A stretch of DNA of 64,000 bases. Source: Micrococcus sp. 2A (GTDB lineage Bacteria; Actinomycetota; Actinomycetes; Actinomycetales; Micrococcaceae). How positions within the stretch are numbered: position 1 is the stretch's first letter; every line of letters starts with the position of its first letter. Shown piece after piece: positions 36,010 through 45,908 of this stretch. The notes below the pieces were generated by a model. The model was not told where the DNA came from, did not search any database, and was given only the letters and a program-made list of their open reading frames with translations. The DNA is taken from assembly GCF_039519235.1 (NCBI RefSeq), contig NZ_CP154351.1, forward strand, positions 62,001 to 126,000, read 5' to 3'. Made by a program: the position numbers and the translations under genes.

Positions 36010-38280
36010 ATGAGCACATCAGCGCCCCCAACGGGTGGGCCGGACATCGAGTTGGAGATCGGCGGGATGACCTGCGCCTCCTGCGCGAACCGGATCGAGA
36101 AGAAGCTGAACAAGCTCGATGGCGTCGCGGCCACCGTCAACTACGCCACTGAGAAGGCTAAGGTCACCGTGCCTGCCGGCTACGATCCGTCACTGCTGGT
36201 CGCCGAGGTCGAGAAGACCGGGTACACGGCCGCACTGCCCAAGCCCAAGGACACTACGGCGAACACGTCGGAGACCGAGGCCGGGGAGGAGGAAGACAGT
36301 GAGCTCACCTCGCTGCGGCATCGGCTGATCGGCGCGATCGTGCTCACTGTTCCCGTAATCGCGATGGCGATGATCCCCGCGCTGCAGTTCACGTATTGGC
36401 AGTGGGCCTCACTCGCCCTGGCCGCACCGGTGATCATCTGGGGAGCTTGGCCGTTCCACAAGGCGGCGTGGACAAACCTCAAGCACGGTGCGGCGACGAT
36501 GGACACGCTCATCTCGATGGGCACCTCCGTCGCACTGCTCTGGTCGCTCTACGCGCTCTTCCTCGGCACTGCCGGCACTCCCGGCATGACGCACCCCTTC
36601 GAGTTCACGATCGCTCCGTCGGATGGCGCGGCGAACATCTACCTCGAAGTCGGCGCGGGCGTGACGATGTTCATCCTCGCCGGCCGCTACTTCGAGAAGC
36701 GATCCAAGCGCCAGGCCGGGGCCGCGCTGCGCGCCCTCCTGGAGCTGGGCGCGAAGGAAGTCGCCGTACTCCGCGACGGCGTAGAGGTGAAGATCCCCAC
36801 CTCTGAGCTGGCGGTCGGCGACGAGTTCATCGTCCGTCCAGGCGAGAAGATCGCCACCGACGGTCTCGTGACCTCCGGCTCCTCCGCGGTGGACGCCTCG
36901 ATGCTCACCGGCGAGTCCGTGCCGGTCGAGGTCCGCGAGGGCGACTCGGTCACCGGTGCCACCGTCAACGCCGGCGGCCGCCTGGTCGTGCGGGCGACTC
37001 GTGTGGGTTCGGACACACAGCTCGCACAGATGGCGAAGCTCGTCGAGGACGCGCAGACCGGCAAGGCCGAGGTGCAGCGTCTGGCCGATCGCATCTCCGG
37101 CATCTTCGTGCCGATCGTCATCGTCGTCGCGTTCATCACCCTCGGCGCCTGGCTGGGAGGCGGGTTCCCCGTCGCCGCCGCGTTCACCGCAGCGGTCGCC
37201 GTGCTCGTCATCGCCTGCCCCTGCGCGCTGGGTCTGGCAACCCCGACCGCGCTGCTCGTCGGCACCGGGCGCGGTGCGCAGATGGGCGTCCTCATCAAGG
37301 GTCCGGAGGTGCTGGAGTCCACTCGCAAGGTCGACACCGTCGTGCTCGATAAGACCGGCACCGTCACCAGCGGCAAGATGACTCTGACCGACGTGATCAC
37401 TGAGCCCGGTGTGGATCGTGCGGAGCTGCTGCGTTTCGCCGGTGCACTGGAAGACTCTTCCGAGCATCCGATTGCGCAGGCGATCGCCAAGGGCGCGACC
37501 CAGGAAGTCGGCCAGCTGCCTACTCCAGAGGACTTCGCCAATGTCGAGGGCAAGGGCGTGCAGGGCATCGTCGAGGGGACCCCGGTCGTCGTCGGCCGCG
37601 AGTCTCTGCTGGCGGACTGGTCGCAGAAGCTCTCTCCGGAGGTCGCACAGGCGAAGGCCCAGGCCGAGGGCGAGGGCAAGACGGTCGTCGCGATCGGCTG
37701 GGACGGTGCTGCGCGTGGCATCCTGGTCGTCGCCGACACCGTCAAGCCCACGAGCGCCGAGGCGATCCGCGGGCTCAAGGAGATCGGCCTGACCCCGGTG
37801 CTGCTCACCGGTGACAACGAGGCCGTGGCCCGCCAGATCGCGTCCGAGGTCGGCATCGACGAGGTCATCGCCGAAGTGCTACCCAAGGACAAGGTCGACG
37901 TCGTCACCCGCCTCCAGGAAGAGGGCAAGATCGTCGCGATGGTCGGCGACGGCGTCAACGACGCCCCCGCGCTCGCGCAGGCCGACCTGGGCCTCGCGAT
38001 GGGCACCGGCACGGACGTCGCGATCGAGGCCTCCGACATCACGCTCGTGCGCGGTGACCTGCGGGCCGCCGTCGACGCGATCCGCCTGTCCAGGAAGACC
38101 CTGTCGACGATCAAGACCAACCTGTTCTGGGCATTCGCTTACAACACCGCCGCGATCCCGGTCGCTGCGCTCGGCATGCTCAACCCCATGCTCGCAGGTG
38201 CGGCGATGGCGTTCTCCAGCGTCTTCGTCGTCGGCAACAGCCTCCGCCTGCGCGGGTTCACGAGCGTCGCCTCGAAGTGA
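36010..38280 (+). CDS. copA: Copper-exporting P1B-type ATPase, CPC type
   Basis: 756 residues. N-terminal HMA domain with MTCASC (C22, C25); membrane CPC motif C403-P404-C405 ([17 protein letters not shown]); phosphorylation site DKTGT at D447; HP motif in [13 protein letters not shown] hinge [16 protein letters not shown]. This is the Cu(I)-exporting set. It pumps copper from the cytosol. A GAAGGAAGAGG ribosome site precedes the ATG. Middle of the copZ operon, 46 bases after the anchored protein. Confidence 0.95.
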   Translation: MSTSAPPTGGPDIELEIGGMTCASCANRIEKKLNKLDGVAATVNYATEKAKVTVPAGYDPSLLVAEVEKTGYTAALPKPKDTTANTSETEAGEEEDSELTSLRHRLIGAIVLTVPVIAMAMIPALQFTYWQWASLALAAPVIIWGAWPFHKAAWTNLKHGAATMDTLISMGTSVALLWSLYALFLGTAGTPGMTHPFEFTIAPSDGAANIYLEVGAGVTMFILAGRYFEKRSKRQAGAALRALLELGAKEVAVLRDGVEVKIPTSELAVGDEFIVRPGEKIATDGLVTSGSSAVDASMLTGESVPVEVREGDSVTGATVNAGGRLVVRATRVGSDTQLAQMAKLVEDAQTGKAEVQRLADRISGIFVPIVIVVAFITLGAWLGGGFPVAAAFTAAVAVLVIACPCALGLATPTALLVGTGRGAQMGVLIKGPEVLESTRKVDTVVLDKTGTVTSGKMTLTDVITEPGVDRAELLRFAGALEDSSEHPIAQAIAKGATQEVGQLPTPEDFANVEGKGVQGIVEGTPVVVGRESLLADWSQKLSPEVAQAKAQAEGEGKTVVAIGWDGAARGILVVADTVKPTSAEAIRGLKEIGLTPVLLTGDNEAVARQIASEVGIDEVIAEVLPKDKVDVVTRLQEEGKIVAMVGDGVNDAPALAQADLGLAMGTGTDVAIEASDITLVRGDLRAAVDAIRLSRKTLSTIKTNLFWAFAYNTAAIPVAALGMLNPMLAGAAMAFSSVFVVGNSLRLRGFTSVASK

Positions 38281-38333
38281 CGTACGAGAACCCACCCATC
38301 CACACGAATCCAATAACGAAGGAACACCAGAGA

Positions 38334-38585
38334 ATGAGCAGCTGCTGCAGCACGAACGAGACCAACCCGGCCGTGGAGAACGGTGGACGCGAGAACCTTC
38401 TTGGCGGGGGCGCCGATGACATGACCACCTGCCCGGTCATGGTCGGCACCCCGGTCAGCAAGAAGACCGCCGAGGCCGCCGGCCTCTACCGCGACTTCGA
38501 GGATGAGCGCTACTACTTCTGCTGCGCTGGCTGTGGGCCCGCGTTCGATTCGGACCCAGCCAAGTACGCCGCCAACATGGCGTAA
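38334..38585 (+). CDS. YHS-domain metal-binding protein
   Basis: 83 residues. Begins MSSCCSTNET with an adjacent CC pair, then the YHS-like core: DMTTCPVMVGTPVSKKTAEAAGL, YFCCAGCGPAFDSDPAKY. Several Cys can bind metal. Such proteins occur beside copper ATPases. ATG 38334 follows GAAGGAAC. In the copper operon, before csoR. Confidence 0.85.
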   Translation: MSSCCSTNETNPAVENGGRENLLGGGADDMTTCPVMVGTPVSKKTAEAAGLYRDFEDERYYFCCAGCGPAFDSDPAKYAANMA

Positions 38586-38651
38586 TCCACCAGCGTGCGG
38601 GGTGCCGCGGCACCGCTGCGGCACCCCGCCACCTGATCGGAGCGAACCGAC

Positions 38652-39005
38652 ATGACCACTACGACTCCCACCACCGAAACCCACCTCGACACCTGCCCCG
38701 CAGGAGGCGACGGCGACGCGTCCGTCCACGGATACATCAGCGATAAGACGAAGTACCGCAATCGCCTGCGCCGCCTGGAAGGCCAAATCCGCGGCATCGA
38801 TCGGATGGTCGACGAGGACCGCTACTGCATCGACATCCTCACCCAGATCTCCGCAGTCACCAGGGCACTCGAAAACGTCGCCCTCGGCCTGCTCGACGAT
38901 CACCTCAAGCATTGCGTCCTCGACGCCGCACTCGCCGGCGGACCAGTCAGCGAGCAGAGGCTCGGCGAGGCGTCCGAGGCCATCGCCCGCCTCGTGCGCT
39001 CCTGA
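38652..39005 (+). CDS. csoR: Copper-sensing repressor CsoR, copy 1
   Basis: 117 residues. All three Cu(I) ligands are present with the reference spacing: C59 (YCIDILTQ), H84 and C88 (DDHLKHC), giving 25 and 4 residues as in M. tuberculosis CsoR. The N-terminal extension is Thr-rich. It should repress the TACCC/GGGTA palindromes and release them on Cu(I) binding. Lies in the copper operon after the YHS gene, so feedback control is likely. Confidence 0.93.
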   Translation: MTTTTPTTETHLDTCPAGGDGDASVHGYISDKTKYRNRLRRLEGQIRGIDRMVDEDRYCIDILTQISAVTRALENVALGLLDDHLKHCVLDAALAGGPVSEQRLGEASEAIARLVRS

Positions 39006-39051
39006 CGCCGGCGCATCAGTTCGATCACGACCAGCATCCAGGAGTTCTTCT

Positions 39052-40197
39052 ATGACCCCACAGCACGTCCTCATCCTCGGATCGGGAGCAGCCGGGGCCG
39101 CAGCCGCCCGCACTCTCGCCTCACGCGACGATGTCCGGGTGACGCTGGTGACCCGCACCGGGGAGACGCCCTATACGCGGATGCTCATCAAGGGAATCGC
39201 GTTCGGTCAGACACCGCCGGAGATGATCAAGCTCCCGCTGCCTCAGATCGAGGTCATCGCCGACACCGTGCTTAAAGTCGATACCTCGGCGAAGCAGGCC
39301 CAGTTGACCTCCGGCGCACAAGTCTCCTACGACGCGCTCATCGTCGCGACCGGGAGCATGCCCCGCTCCCTGCCCGCTGACGTGTTCGGCGGCGACGACG
39401 CCGGACAAGGGCGGGTCACCGCTCTTCACTCCGTGGGGGATGCCCTGGGCATCCGAAAGCTGCTGACCGGACTGGGGCGACCCGCGCGGGTAGCGATCTA
39501 CGGCGGTGGAATCATCGCAGCCGAGACGGCCTCGTCTCTGCAAGCCGACGGACACATGGTCACGCTGGTCTCCCGCAGTTCAGTTCCCGGCGTCGGAGCG
39601 TTTGGGGCGCCCGTGGCTGAGCGCCTCGCCGCCGACCATGCCGCCAAGGTGCAGGCCCGATTCGGTCGCACTCTCCAGCATGTCGACGAAACAGAATCCG
39701 GTGTCACCATCACCCTCAACGACGGAAATCCCGTCGTGGCTGACTTCCTTCTCCTCGCGCTCGGCACGACGCCCGCAGCCCCGTCACCGTGGACGAACGG
39801 TATCGACGTCGACGATCACCTCCGCGCCGCGGCAGACCACGTCTACGCAGCCGGAGGCGTGGCCACGCACCACGACGAAGCACTGGACGCCTGGCGCATC
39901 GACCATTGGGAAGACGCCGCCGCACAGGGTGCGCATGCCGCGCGGGCCGCATTGCACGACCTCGGCGTTAGCGACGATCCGGGCGCCTACCTGCCACGCA
40001 GCCCTTACATGGCAATGGTCTACGGTCAGATGATCTCCGGAGTCGGGTACACAGCCGGCGCAGACGCCCACCTGGAAGCGGGTGAGGAGTTCATCGTCCG
40101 CCACGAGATCGACGGCATCGTCGTCGGCGTCACTGGCATCGACGCAGTCGGCACCGTCTACCAGTGGGGGCAGCAGCTCCACGGCGTGCGGGCATAG
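39052..40197 (+). CDS. FAD/NAD(P)-dependent oxidoreductase
   Basis: 381 residues. FAD loop VLILGSGAAGAAAART (6-21), NAD loop RVAIYGGGIIAAETASSL (about 147), and the ATG motif DALIVATGSMPRSLP. No CxxC pair, so it resembles ferredoxin-reductase-type rather than thioredoxin-reductase-type enzymes. The ferredoxin encoded at 41475 is an obvious electron partner. Linked by 3 bases to the MFS gene. Function in copper stress unproven. Confidence 0.82.
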   Translation: MTPQHVLILGSGAAGAAAARTLASRDDVRVTLVTRTGETPYTRMLIKGIAFGQTPPEMIKLPLPQIEVIADTVLKVDTSAKQAQLTSGAQVSYDALIVATGSMPRSLPADVFGGDDAGQGRVTALHSVGDALGIRKLLTGLGRPARVAIYGGGIIAAETASSLQADGHMVTLVSRSSVPGVGAFGAPVAERLAADHAAKVQARFGRTLQHVDETESGVTITLNDGNPVVADFLLLALGTTPAAPSPWTNGIDVDDHLRAAADHVYAAGGVATHHDEALDAWRIDHWEDAAAQGAHAARAALHDLGVSDDPGAYLPRSPYMAMVYGQMISGVGYTAGADAHLEAGEEFIVRHEIDGIVVGVTGIDAVGTVYQWGQQLHGVRA

Positions 40198-40200
40198 GCA

Positions 40201-41478
40201 ATGGCGGGAGACTGTATTAGGCAGATCCCACGGTGGGGCTTCGTGCTCTCGCTGGCAGCGACCATTCTCATGATGGCCGCTGCCAGCGCGCCGTCCTTGT
40301 TCTATCCCCAGATCGCCGAACGGCTCGGACTCATCCCCGTCGCCACCACACTCGTGTTCGCGGTCTACACCTTCACCCTCCTGGCCGCGCTGCTCTACCT
40401 CGGACCACTCTCCGACCACGTCGGCCGACGTCCGGTCGTGGCCGCCGGTTCTTTGGCGCTGGCGCTGAGCGTGGCCATGTTCTGGTTCGCCGGTAGCCTC
40501 GCGGCGCTCCTGGTCGCCCGAGCCTTGCAAGGGCTCGCAGCGGGTCTGCTGATCCCGGCGCTGTCGGCGATGATGATCGACTTCGAGTCCCCGTCACATC
40601 GGAACATCGCAGCCCTGTGGAACACGATCGGCCCGATGATTGGCCTTGGGGCCGGGGCTCTCGGTGCTGCACTTCTCCTCGATCTCACCTCCGAACCGAC
40701 AACTGCCGTCTTCGGGTCGCTCGTGCTTGCCTTCCTCATCGTGGCAACGGTCGTGTGGAGCACACCGGAACTGGTCCCGAAGACCCAGATACGACGTGGC
40801 GACCTCCGTCCGCGGTTCACCGTGCCACCGCACCTACGCCGCATGTTCACCGTCGGAGTGCCCGTGATCATCGCCGGGTGGGCGACCAACGGACTCTTCC
40901 TTGCGCTCGGAGCCGACCTCGTCGGCAGTGAGCTTGGGGGCTCCACGCACACCCAAGCTGGGATCGTCCTCTTCGCACTGGCGATCTCCGGAGTCACCGC
41001 CTCCTCCGTCCTACAGCGGCGTTCCGCCCGCACCATCAGCCTGTATGCGACCAGTGCCCTGGCGTTCGGCACCGCAGTGAGCATCGGCGCCCTCGCACTC
41101 GGTTCCTACCCAGCCTATGTCGCCTCGGTCGCGATCGTCGGTTCCGGGTTCGGCACAGCGTTCCTCGGGGTACTGCGCACACTCATGCCCCACACGGCAT
41201 CGTCGGAACGCGCCGCCGTGATGGCTGTGATCTACACAGTTGCCTACCTGGCATTCGGCGTGCCCACCATCGTCGCCGGATTGCTCGTGCCGGTGCTCAC
41301 CCTGTCGGGGACGATGACGATCCTCGGTGCGATCATCATCGCCCTCAGCCTCGTCGCCACCGTCCTGCGCCTGCGCATCCCGCACCCGGCCGCAGGCCCG
41401 GCAGAGGCTGACGACTTCCCCGAGCCTCCCACCGGCTCTCACCGCCGATCCGCACCCGACCGAGAGGAGCAGCCATGA
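40201..41478 (+). CDS. Major facilitator superfamily transporter
   Basis: 425 residues with about 12 membrane segments and MFS motif A in [13 protein letters not shown] (about 76-88). N-terminal half includes [18 protein letters not shown]. Substrate unknown; typical for drug or metabolite exporters. It lies between the oxidoreductase and the ferredoxin and overlaps the ferredoxin start by 4 bases, so they form one unit. Confidence 0.85.
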   Translation: MAGDCIRQIPRWGFVLSLAATILMMAAASAPSLFYPQIAERLGLIPVATTLVFAVYTFTLLAALLYLGPLSDHVGRRPVVAAGSLALALSVAMFWFAGSLAALLVARALQGLAAGLLIPALSAMMIDFESPSHRNIAALWNTIGPMIGLGAGALGAALLLDLTSEPTTAVFGSLVLAFLIVATVVWSTPELVPKTQIRRGDLRPRFTVPPHLRRMFTVGVPVIIAGWATNGLFLALGADLVGSELGGSTHTQAGIVLFALAISGVTASSVLQRRSARTISLYATSALAFGTAVSIGALALGSYPAYVASVAIVGSGFGTAFLGVLRTLMPHTASSERAAVMAVIYTVAYLAFGVPTIVAGLLVPVLTLSGTMTILGAIIIALSLVATVLRLRIPHPAAGPAEADDFPEPPTGSHRRSAPDREEQP

Positions 41479-41804
41479 CCTACGTGATCGCGCTTCCCTG
41501 CGTGGACGTCAAGGACCGCGCCTGCATCGACGAATGTCCTGTCGACTGCATCTACGAGGGCGAACGCTCGCTCTACATCCACCCCGACGAATGCGTCGAC
41601 TGCGGAGCCTGCGAACCGGTCTGCCCCGTCGAGGCCATCTACTACGAAGACGACCTGCCCGACGAATGGTCTGACTACTCCAAGGCCAACGTCGAGTTCT
41701 TCGACGAGTTGGGTTCTCCCGGAGGAGCCGCGAAGACCGGACCGACGGGCTTCGACCATCCCCTCATCGCCGCATTGCCCATCCAACACGAGCAGACCCT
41801 CTGA
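41475..41804 (+). CDS. fdxA: Ferredoxin, 7Fe/FdxA type
   Basis: 109 residues. Two cluster motifs: [13 protein letters not shown] and [16 protein letters not shown], the arrangement of 3Fe-4S plus 4Fe-4S ferredoxins. Carries electrons, probably from the oxidoreductase at 39052. Overlaps the MFS gene (ATGA). Confidence 0.92.
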   Translation: MTYVIALPCVDVKDRACIDECPVDCIYEGERSLYIHPDECVDCGACEPVCPVEAIYYEDDLPDEWSDYSKANVEFFDELGSPGGAAKTGPTGFDHPLIAALPIQHEQTL

Positions 41805-41847
41805 GAAGGGGTTTCCGATTGATCCATACCGACACAACACACAAGTC

Positions 41848-41876
41848 TTGACTAGTACCCCCTCGGGGTATAGGGT
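41848..41876 (+). promoter_or_regulatory. Promoter with CsoR-type operator before the lipoprotein gene
   Basis: TTGACT (41848-41853), 17-base spacer and TAGGGT (41871-41876). The spacer ends in the palindrome TACCCCCTCGGGGTA (41856-41870). Repressor binding would block polymerase directly. Confidence 0.72.
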
Positions 41877-41901
41877 AGGCATATTGATGAAAGGAAATGA
41901 C

Positions 41902-42501
41902 ATGCAGAGGAGACTGCGAACAGGACTGGCAGCGGGAGCCCTCGGAGTGGCGCTCGTGCTCGCCGGTTGCGCCAGCGGAGCAGACGACAACCAGCAGACC
42001 GACCCCTCGGCTACTGAGGAGCATCAGGGCCACGGCGGCAACAACGCAGAAAGCGGTGATGAAGAGATGGAGCACCCGATGGACGGCGGACCGGCACCCG
42101 AGGGTATCGCCGAAGCCAGTGAGCCCACCTACCCTGTCGGTACCGAGGTGCAGCTCACGGCCGACCACATGGAAGGCATGGAAGGGGCTACAGCAACGAT
42201 TTCCGGCGCATTCGACACGTACACGTACTCCGTGAACTACACGCCCGCAGGTGGCGGCGACCCCGTCACTGATCACAAGTGGGTCGTGCAGGAAGAAATT
42301 GAGGATGCCGGCGACGCGCGCCTGGCCGACGGCACAGAGGTGACTCTGCTCGCCGAGCACATGGAAGGCATGGAAGGCGTAAAGGCCATCATTGCTTCGT
42401 CCACCGATGAGACGGTCTACATGGTCGACTACGAGACGGACGGCATGAAGATGACGAACCACAAGTGGGTCGTCGAGAGCGAGATCCAACCAGCGTCCTG
42501 A
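41902..42501 (+). CDS. Lipoprotein with two YdhK-like (DUF1541) domains
   Basis: 199 residues. Lipobox LAGC at about residue 21-24 (VLVLAGCASG). Then His/Glu-rich linker and two tandem repeats, each containing DHMEGMEGA or EHMEGMEGV and ending DHKWVVQEEI or NHKWVVESEI. The Met/His/Asp-rich repeats suit metal binding outside the cell. AAGGA seven bases before ATG 41902 sets the start. CsoR-type operator upstream. Confidence 0.82.
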   Translation: MQRRLRTGLAAGALGVALVLAGCASGADDNQQTDPSATEEHQGHGGNNAESGDEEMEHPMDGGPAPEGIAEASEPTYPVGTEVQLTADHMEGMEGATATISGAFDTYTYSVNYTPAGGGDPVTDHKWVVQEEIEDAGDARLADGTEVTLLAEHMEGMEGVKAIIASSTDETVYMVDYETDGMKMTNHKWVVESEIQPAS

Positions 42502-42571
42502 GCCGACGTTCGCTTGCCCGGCCACCGGGTGAGCGGCAATCGGCCTGGCTCGATGACGGAGGAGAGGAATC

Positions 42572-44809
42572 ATGACGGACCCGAACTCACACCAGCACCA
42601 CGGTCACGAAACCGATACACCCGCCCACGGCGAGCATCACCACGGGTCTGTGTCCGCGCACGCCTCGGCGGATGCGCACGGCACGCGCGAGGGTCAGCAC
42701 ACCGGGCATCAGGGCCACGCCATGGACCACGGGCAGCACTCAGGCCACACGGGCCTCGACGAGCACGGCGGCCACGATGAGCATGCCCAGCACGGTGGGC
42801 ACGGAGATCACAGCGGCCATGGCGGGCACGGGGACCACGTTGGCCAGTTCCGCCGGCTGTTTTGGATCAACCTCGTCATCGCCATCCCCGCGGTTGCCCT
42901 CTCACCGATGTTCGCCATGCTGCTGGGCTACGAGGTCCCCGGCTGGGCGGGCTGGGTCGCCGCGGCACTGGGCACCGTCATGTACGTCTGGGGCGGCAGG
43001 CCCTTCCTCACCGGTGCCGTCAGCGAGTTGAAGTCCCGCAAGCCCGGGATGATGCTACTCATCGCTCTGGCGATCACGGTGGCCTTCTTCGCCTCCTGGG
43101 CCGCCACGCTCGGGCTCGTCCATCACGAGCTCGAATTCTGGTGGGAACTGGCGCTGCTGATCGTCATCATGCTGCTGGGCCATTGGATCGAGATGCGCTC
43201 CCTGGCCCAGACCACCTCGGCGCTCGACTCGTTGGCGGCACTGCTGCCAGACGAGGCCGAGCGCGTCGAGGGCGAGAACGTCGTCAAGGTGGCCCCAGCC
43301 GACCTCGACGTGGGCGACGTGGTCATCGTGCGCCCCGGCGGCAGCGTCCCGGCTGACGGAACCATCGTCGACGGCCGCGCCGAGATGGACGAGTCCATGA
43401 TCACCGGCGAGTCCCGCCCGGTCTCTCGCGGCGAGGGCCAGACCGTCACCGCCGGCACCGTCGCCACCGACTCCGGCCTGCGGGTGGAGATTACCGCCAC
43501 CGGTGACGACACCGCCCTGGCCGGCATCAACCGGCTCGTCGCCGAGGCGCAGAACTCATCCTCCCGCGCCCAGCGGATCGCCGACAAGGCCGCGGCCTGG
43601 CTGTTCTGGTTCGCTCTTGGCGCGGCGCTGGTCACTGCGGTCGTCTGGACGCTCATCGGCATGCCCGACGAGGCCGTCGTGCGCACCATCACCGTGCTCG
43701 TCATCGCCTGCCCCCACGCCCTCGGCCTGGCGATCCCGCTGGTCGTCTCCATCGCCACCGAGCGAGCCGCCCGCGGAGGCGTCCTAGTGAAGGACCGCCT
43801 GGCGCTGGAGTCCATGCGGCAGGTCGACGCGGTGCTGTTCGACAAGACCGGCACGCTGACCAAGGGCGAGCCCACCGTCACCGGCGTCGAGCCGACCGGC
43901 GAACTCGACGCCGACCAGGTCCTCGCCCTCGCTGCCTCGGCCGAGGCCGACAGCGAGCACCCGCTCGCCAAGGCCATCGTCACCGCCGCCAAGGACAAGG
44001 GCCTTGCCCTCCAGCAGGCCAGCGGCTTCTCATCCTCGCCCGCCGTCGGCGTCACCGCGACCGTCTCCGGCCAGGAGGTCCGCGTCGGCGGGCCCCGGCT
44101 GCTCGAGGAGACCGGTCAGCACGAGGTCGGCACGGCCGAGGCATGGCGCTCCGAGGGCGCGATCATTCTGCACGTTCTCCGCGGCGGCCAGGTGGTCGGC
44201 GGGCTGAGGCTCGCCGACGAGGTCCGGCCAGAATCCCGCGACGCCGTCGACGCCCTCCACGCCCTCGGCGTCGAGGTCGTCATGATCACCGGCGATGCCG
44301 AGGCGGTCGCGAACGAGGTCGGACGGGAGCTCGGCATCGACCGCGTCTTCGCCGGCGTGCGCCCGGAGGACAAGTCCGCGAAGGTCTCCCAGCTGCAGGA
44401 AGAGGGCAAGAGGGTCGCGATGGTCGGCGACGGCGTCAACGACGCCCCGGCTCTGGCGCAGGCCGATGTCGGCATCGCGATCGGCGCGGGCACCGATGTC
44501 GCCATCGCCTCGGCCGGGGTGATCCTGGCCAGTTCCGACCCACGCAGCGTGCTCTCGATCATCCAGCTGTCGCGACGCGCATACGGCAAGATGAAGCAGA
44601 ACCTGTGGTGGGCCGCCGGCTACAACCTTCTTTCGGTGCCGTTGGCGGCCGGTATCCTGGCACCGGTGGGATTCGTCCTGCCAATGTCGATCGGCGCGAT
44701 CCTGATGTCAGCCTCCACCGTGGTTGTCGCGCTCAACGCCCAGCTGCTGCGGCGCATCGACCTCACACCCGAAGCCAGCACGCGTTCCGTCCTGGAGCGC
44801 CAGAAGTAA
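42572..44809 (+). CDS. copB: Copper-transporting P1B ATPase, CPH type (CopB group)
   Basis: 745 residues. The N-terminal ~90 residues are extremely His-rich in place of an HMA domain. Membrane motif C380-P381-H382 (VIACPHALGLAIPLVV) defines the CopB group; DKTGT at D424; HP in [25 protein letters not shown]. It complements the CPC-type ATPase at 36010, possibly with another copper redox state or affinity (family knowledge). 70 bases after the lipoprotein; AGGAGAGG ribosome site. Confidence 0.93.
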   Translation: MTDPNSHQHHGHETDTPAHGEHHHGSVSAHASADAHGTREGQHTGHQGHAMDHGQHSGHTGLDEHGGHDEHAQHGGHGDHSGHGGHGDHVGQFRRLFWINLVIAIPAVALSPMFAMLLGYEVPGWAGWVAAALGTVMYVWGGRPFLTGAVSELKSRKPGMMLLIALAITVAFFASWAATLGLVHHELEFWWELALLIVIMLLGHWIEMRSLAQTTSALDSLAALLPDEAERVEGENVVKVAPADLDVGDVVIVRPGGSVPADGTIVDGRAEMDESMITGESRPVSRGEGQTVTAGTVATDSGLRVEITATGDDTALAGINRLVAEAQNSSSRAQRIADKAAAWLFWFALGAALVTAVVWTLIGMPDEAVVRTITVLVIACPHALGLAIPLVVSIATERAARGGVLVKDRLALESMRQVDAVLFDKTGTLTKGEPTVTGVEPTGELDADQVLALAASAEADSEHPLAKAIVTAAKDKGLALQQASGFSSSPAVGVTATVSGQEVRVGGPRLLEETGQHEVGTAEAWRSEGAIILHVLRGGQVVGGLRLADEVRPESRDAVDALHALGVEVVMITGDAEAVANEVGRELGIDRVFAGVRPEDKSAKVSQLQEEGKRVAMVGDGVNDAPALAQADVGIAIGAGTDVAIASAGVILASSDPRSVLSIIQLSRRAYGKMKQNLWWAAGYNLLSVPLAAGILAPVGFVLPMSIGAILMSASTVVVALNAQLLRRIDLTPEASTRSVLERQK

Positions 44810-44819
44810 GGACATGCCC

Positions 44820-45125
44820 ATGTCTGTCGATACCGATTCCCACCAGCACGGCTACATCAGCGACAAGGAGCGCTATCTCGGCCGCATGAAGCGCATCGAA
44901 GGACAGGCGCGTGGGATCGCGAAGATGATCGATGAGGAGAAGTACTGCATCGACATCCTCACCCAGGTCTCCGCTCTGACCCGTGCCCTCCAGGGGGTTG
45001 CGACTGGTCTGCTCGACGACCATCTCAAGCACTGCGTGCTTGATGCCGCCAAGCTCAGCGACGAGGCGGCCGTCGAGAAGATCCAGGAAGCCACCGACGC
45101 CATCAACCGGCTCGTTCGCTCCTGA
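44820..45125 (+). CDS. csoR: Copper-sensing repressor CsoR, copy 2
   Basis: 101 residues. Core like copy 1: KRIEGQARGIAKMIDEEKYCIDILTQ, DDHLKHCVLDAA. Ligands C43, H68 and C72 have the same spacing. ATG 44820 is preferred over ATG 44814 because AAGGA at 44807-44811 fits it. Directly follows copB. Confidence 0.92.
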   Translation: MSVDTDSHQHGYISDKERYLGRMKRIEGQARGIAKMIDEEKYCIDILTQVSALTRALQGVATGLLDDHLKHCVLDAAKLSDEAAVEKIQEATDAINRLVRS

Positions 45126-45177
45126 ACCCGGACCCCGATCACCGCGTTCCAGGACACGGCGGGCACAAACCCTCAGG

Positions 45178-45867
45178 ATGCCAGCGCGCTTGCTCCTTGC
45201 CGACGCGCCGTCCGCCCGCGACGCGCTCACCTTCGCTCAGCGGGCCGCGCAGGCCGGTGCCCATGGCGTGCGCTTGCAGGCCGCGGCCGGGCTGCTGCGC
45301 ATGAGCGCAGCCGCGCTAACGCCCCGTGGTCCGCTCGACCGCACTCCTACGATCCTCGTCCTTCGCACGCTCCGCTCCGACCCTCAGCTGCAGTGCGACG
45401 TCACCGTGGAAACGTTGACCGCGACCGCCGACCCCCTGACCCTGGCGCTGCCGGAGACCGCGCTGGCACCCGCCTGGACCAGCGTCGAACCCCCGCAACA
45501 CGGGTGGAGACTTATTGCCGATGTGACCAGCCTGACGCTGATGCGCAGCGCCCGTGCCGGCATCGAGGCCGTCGCCCAAGCACTTCCCGACAAACCCGGC
45601 GACGATGTCGTCCGCAAGATCCGGGGCACGGTTTGGGGTACCCCGGACACGGCACTCGCATCGCTGCCACAAGGCGTTGCGTTCGCCGCCTACGTCTTCG
45701 GGTTCCTCAGCCGAGGAAACGGGGCCACGATCTCAACCGCCGGCCGTTGGACGCGGTTGACCCTCCCGACTGGACACGTGCTCCTGCGCGGACCCGTCGC
45801 CTCTGGCCTCACCCCGATCCGCCGCACCCGGCCACGCGTCTCCAAGTCCGTCACATCGATTGAATAA
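45178..45867 (+). CDS. Hypothetical protein in the copper island
   Basis: 229 residues, no recognised domain. Begins MPARLLLADAPSARDALTFAQRAA; middle has VTVETLTATADPLTLALP; C-terminus is basic. ATG 45178 lies 52 bases after csoR. Probably in the copB transcript. A CsoR-type operator follows its stop. Confidence 0.55.
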   Translation: MPARLLLADAPSARDALTFAQRAAQAGAHGVRLQAAAGLLRMSAAALTPRGPLDRTPTILVLRTLRSDPQLQCDVTVETLTATADPLTLALPETALAPAWTSVEPPQHGWRLIADVTSLTLMRSARAGIEAVAQALPDKPGDDVVRKIRGTVWGTPDTALASLPQGVAFAAYVFGFLSRGNGATISTAGRWTRLTLPTGHVLLRGPVASGLTPIRRTRPRVSKSVTSIE

Positions 45868-45870
45868 CCC

Positions 45871-45900
45871 TTGATACCCTATAGGGGTATGGGGTAGTAT
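45871..45900 (+). promoter_or_regulatory. Promoter with CsoR-type operator before the ArsR/AhpD-like pair
   Basis: TTGATA (45871-45876), 18-base spacer, TAGTAT (45895-45900). The operator ATACCCTATAGGGGTAT (45874-45890) fills the spacer. The -10 box ends eight bases before ATG 45909, so the message is probably leaderless. Confidence 0.72.
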
Positions 45901-45908
45901 TGATGACT

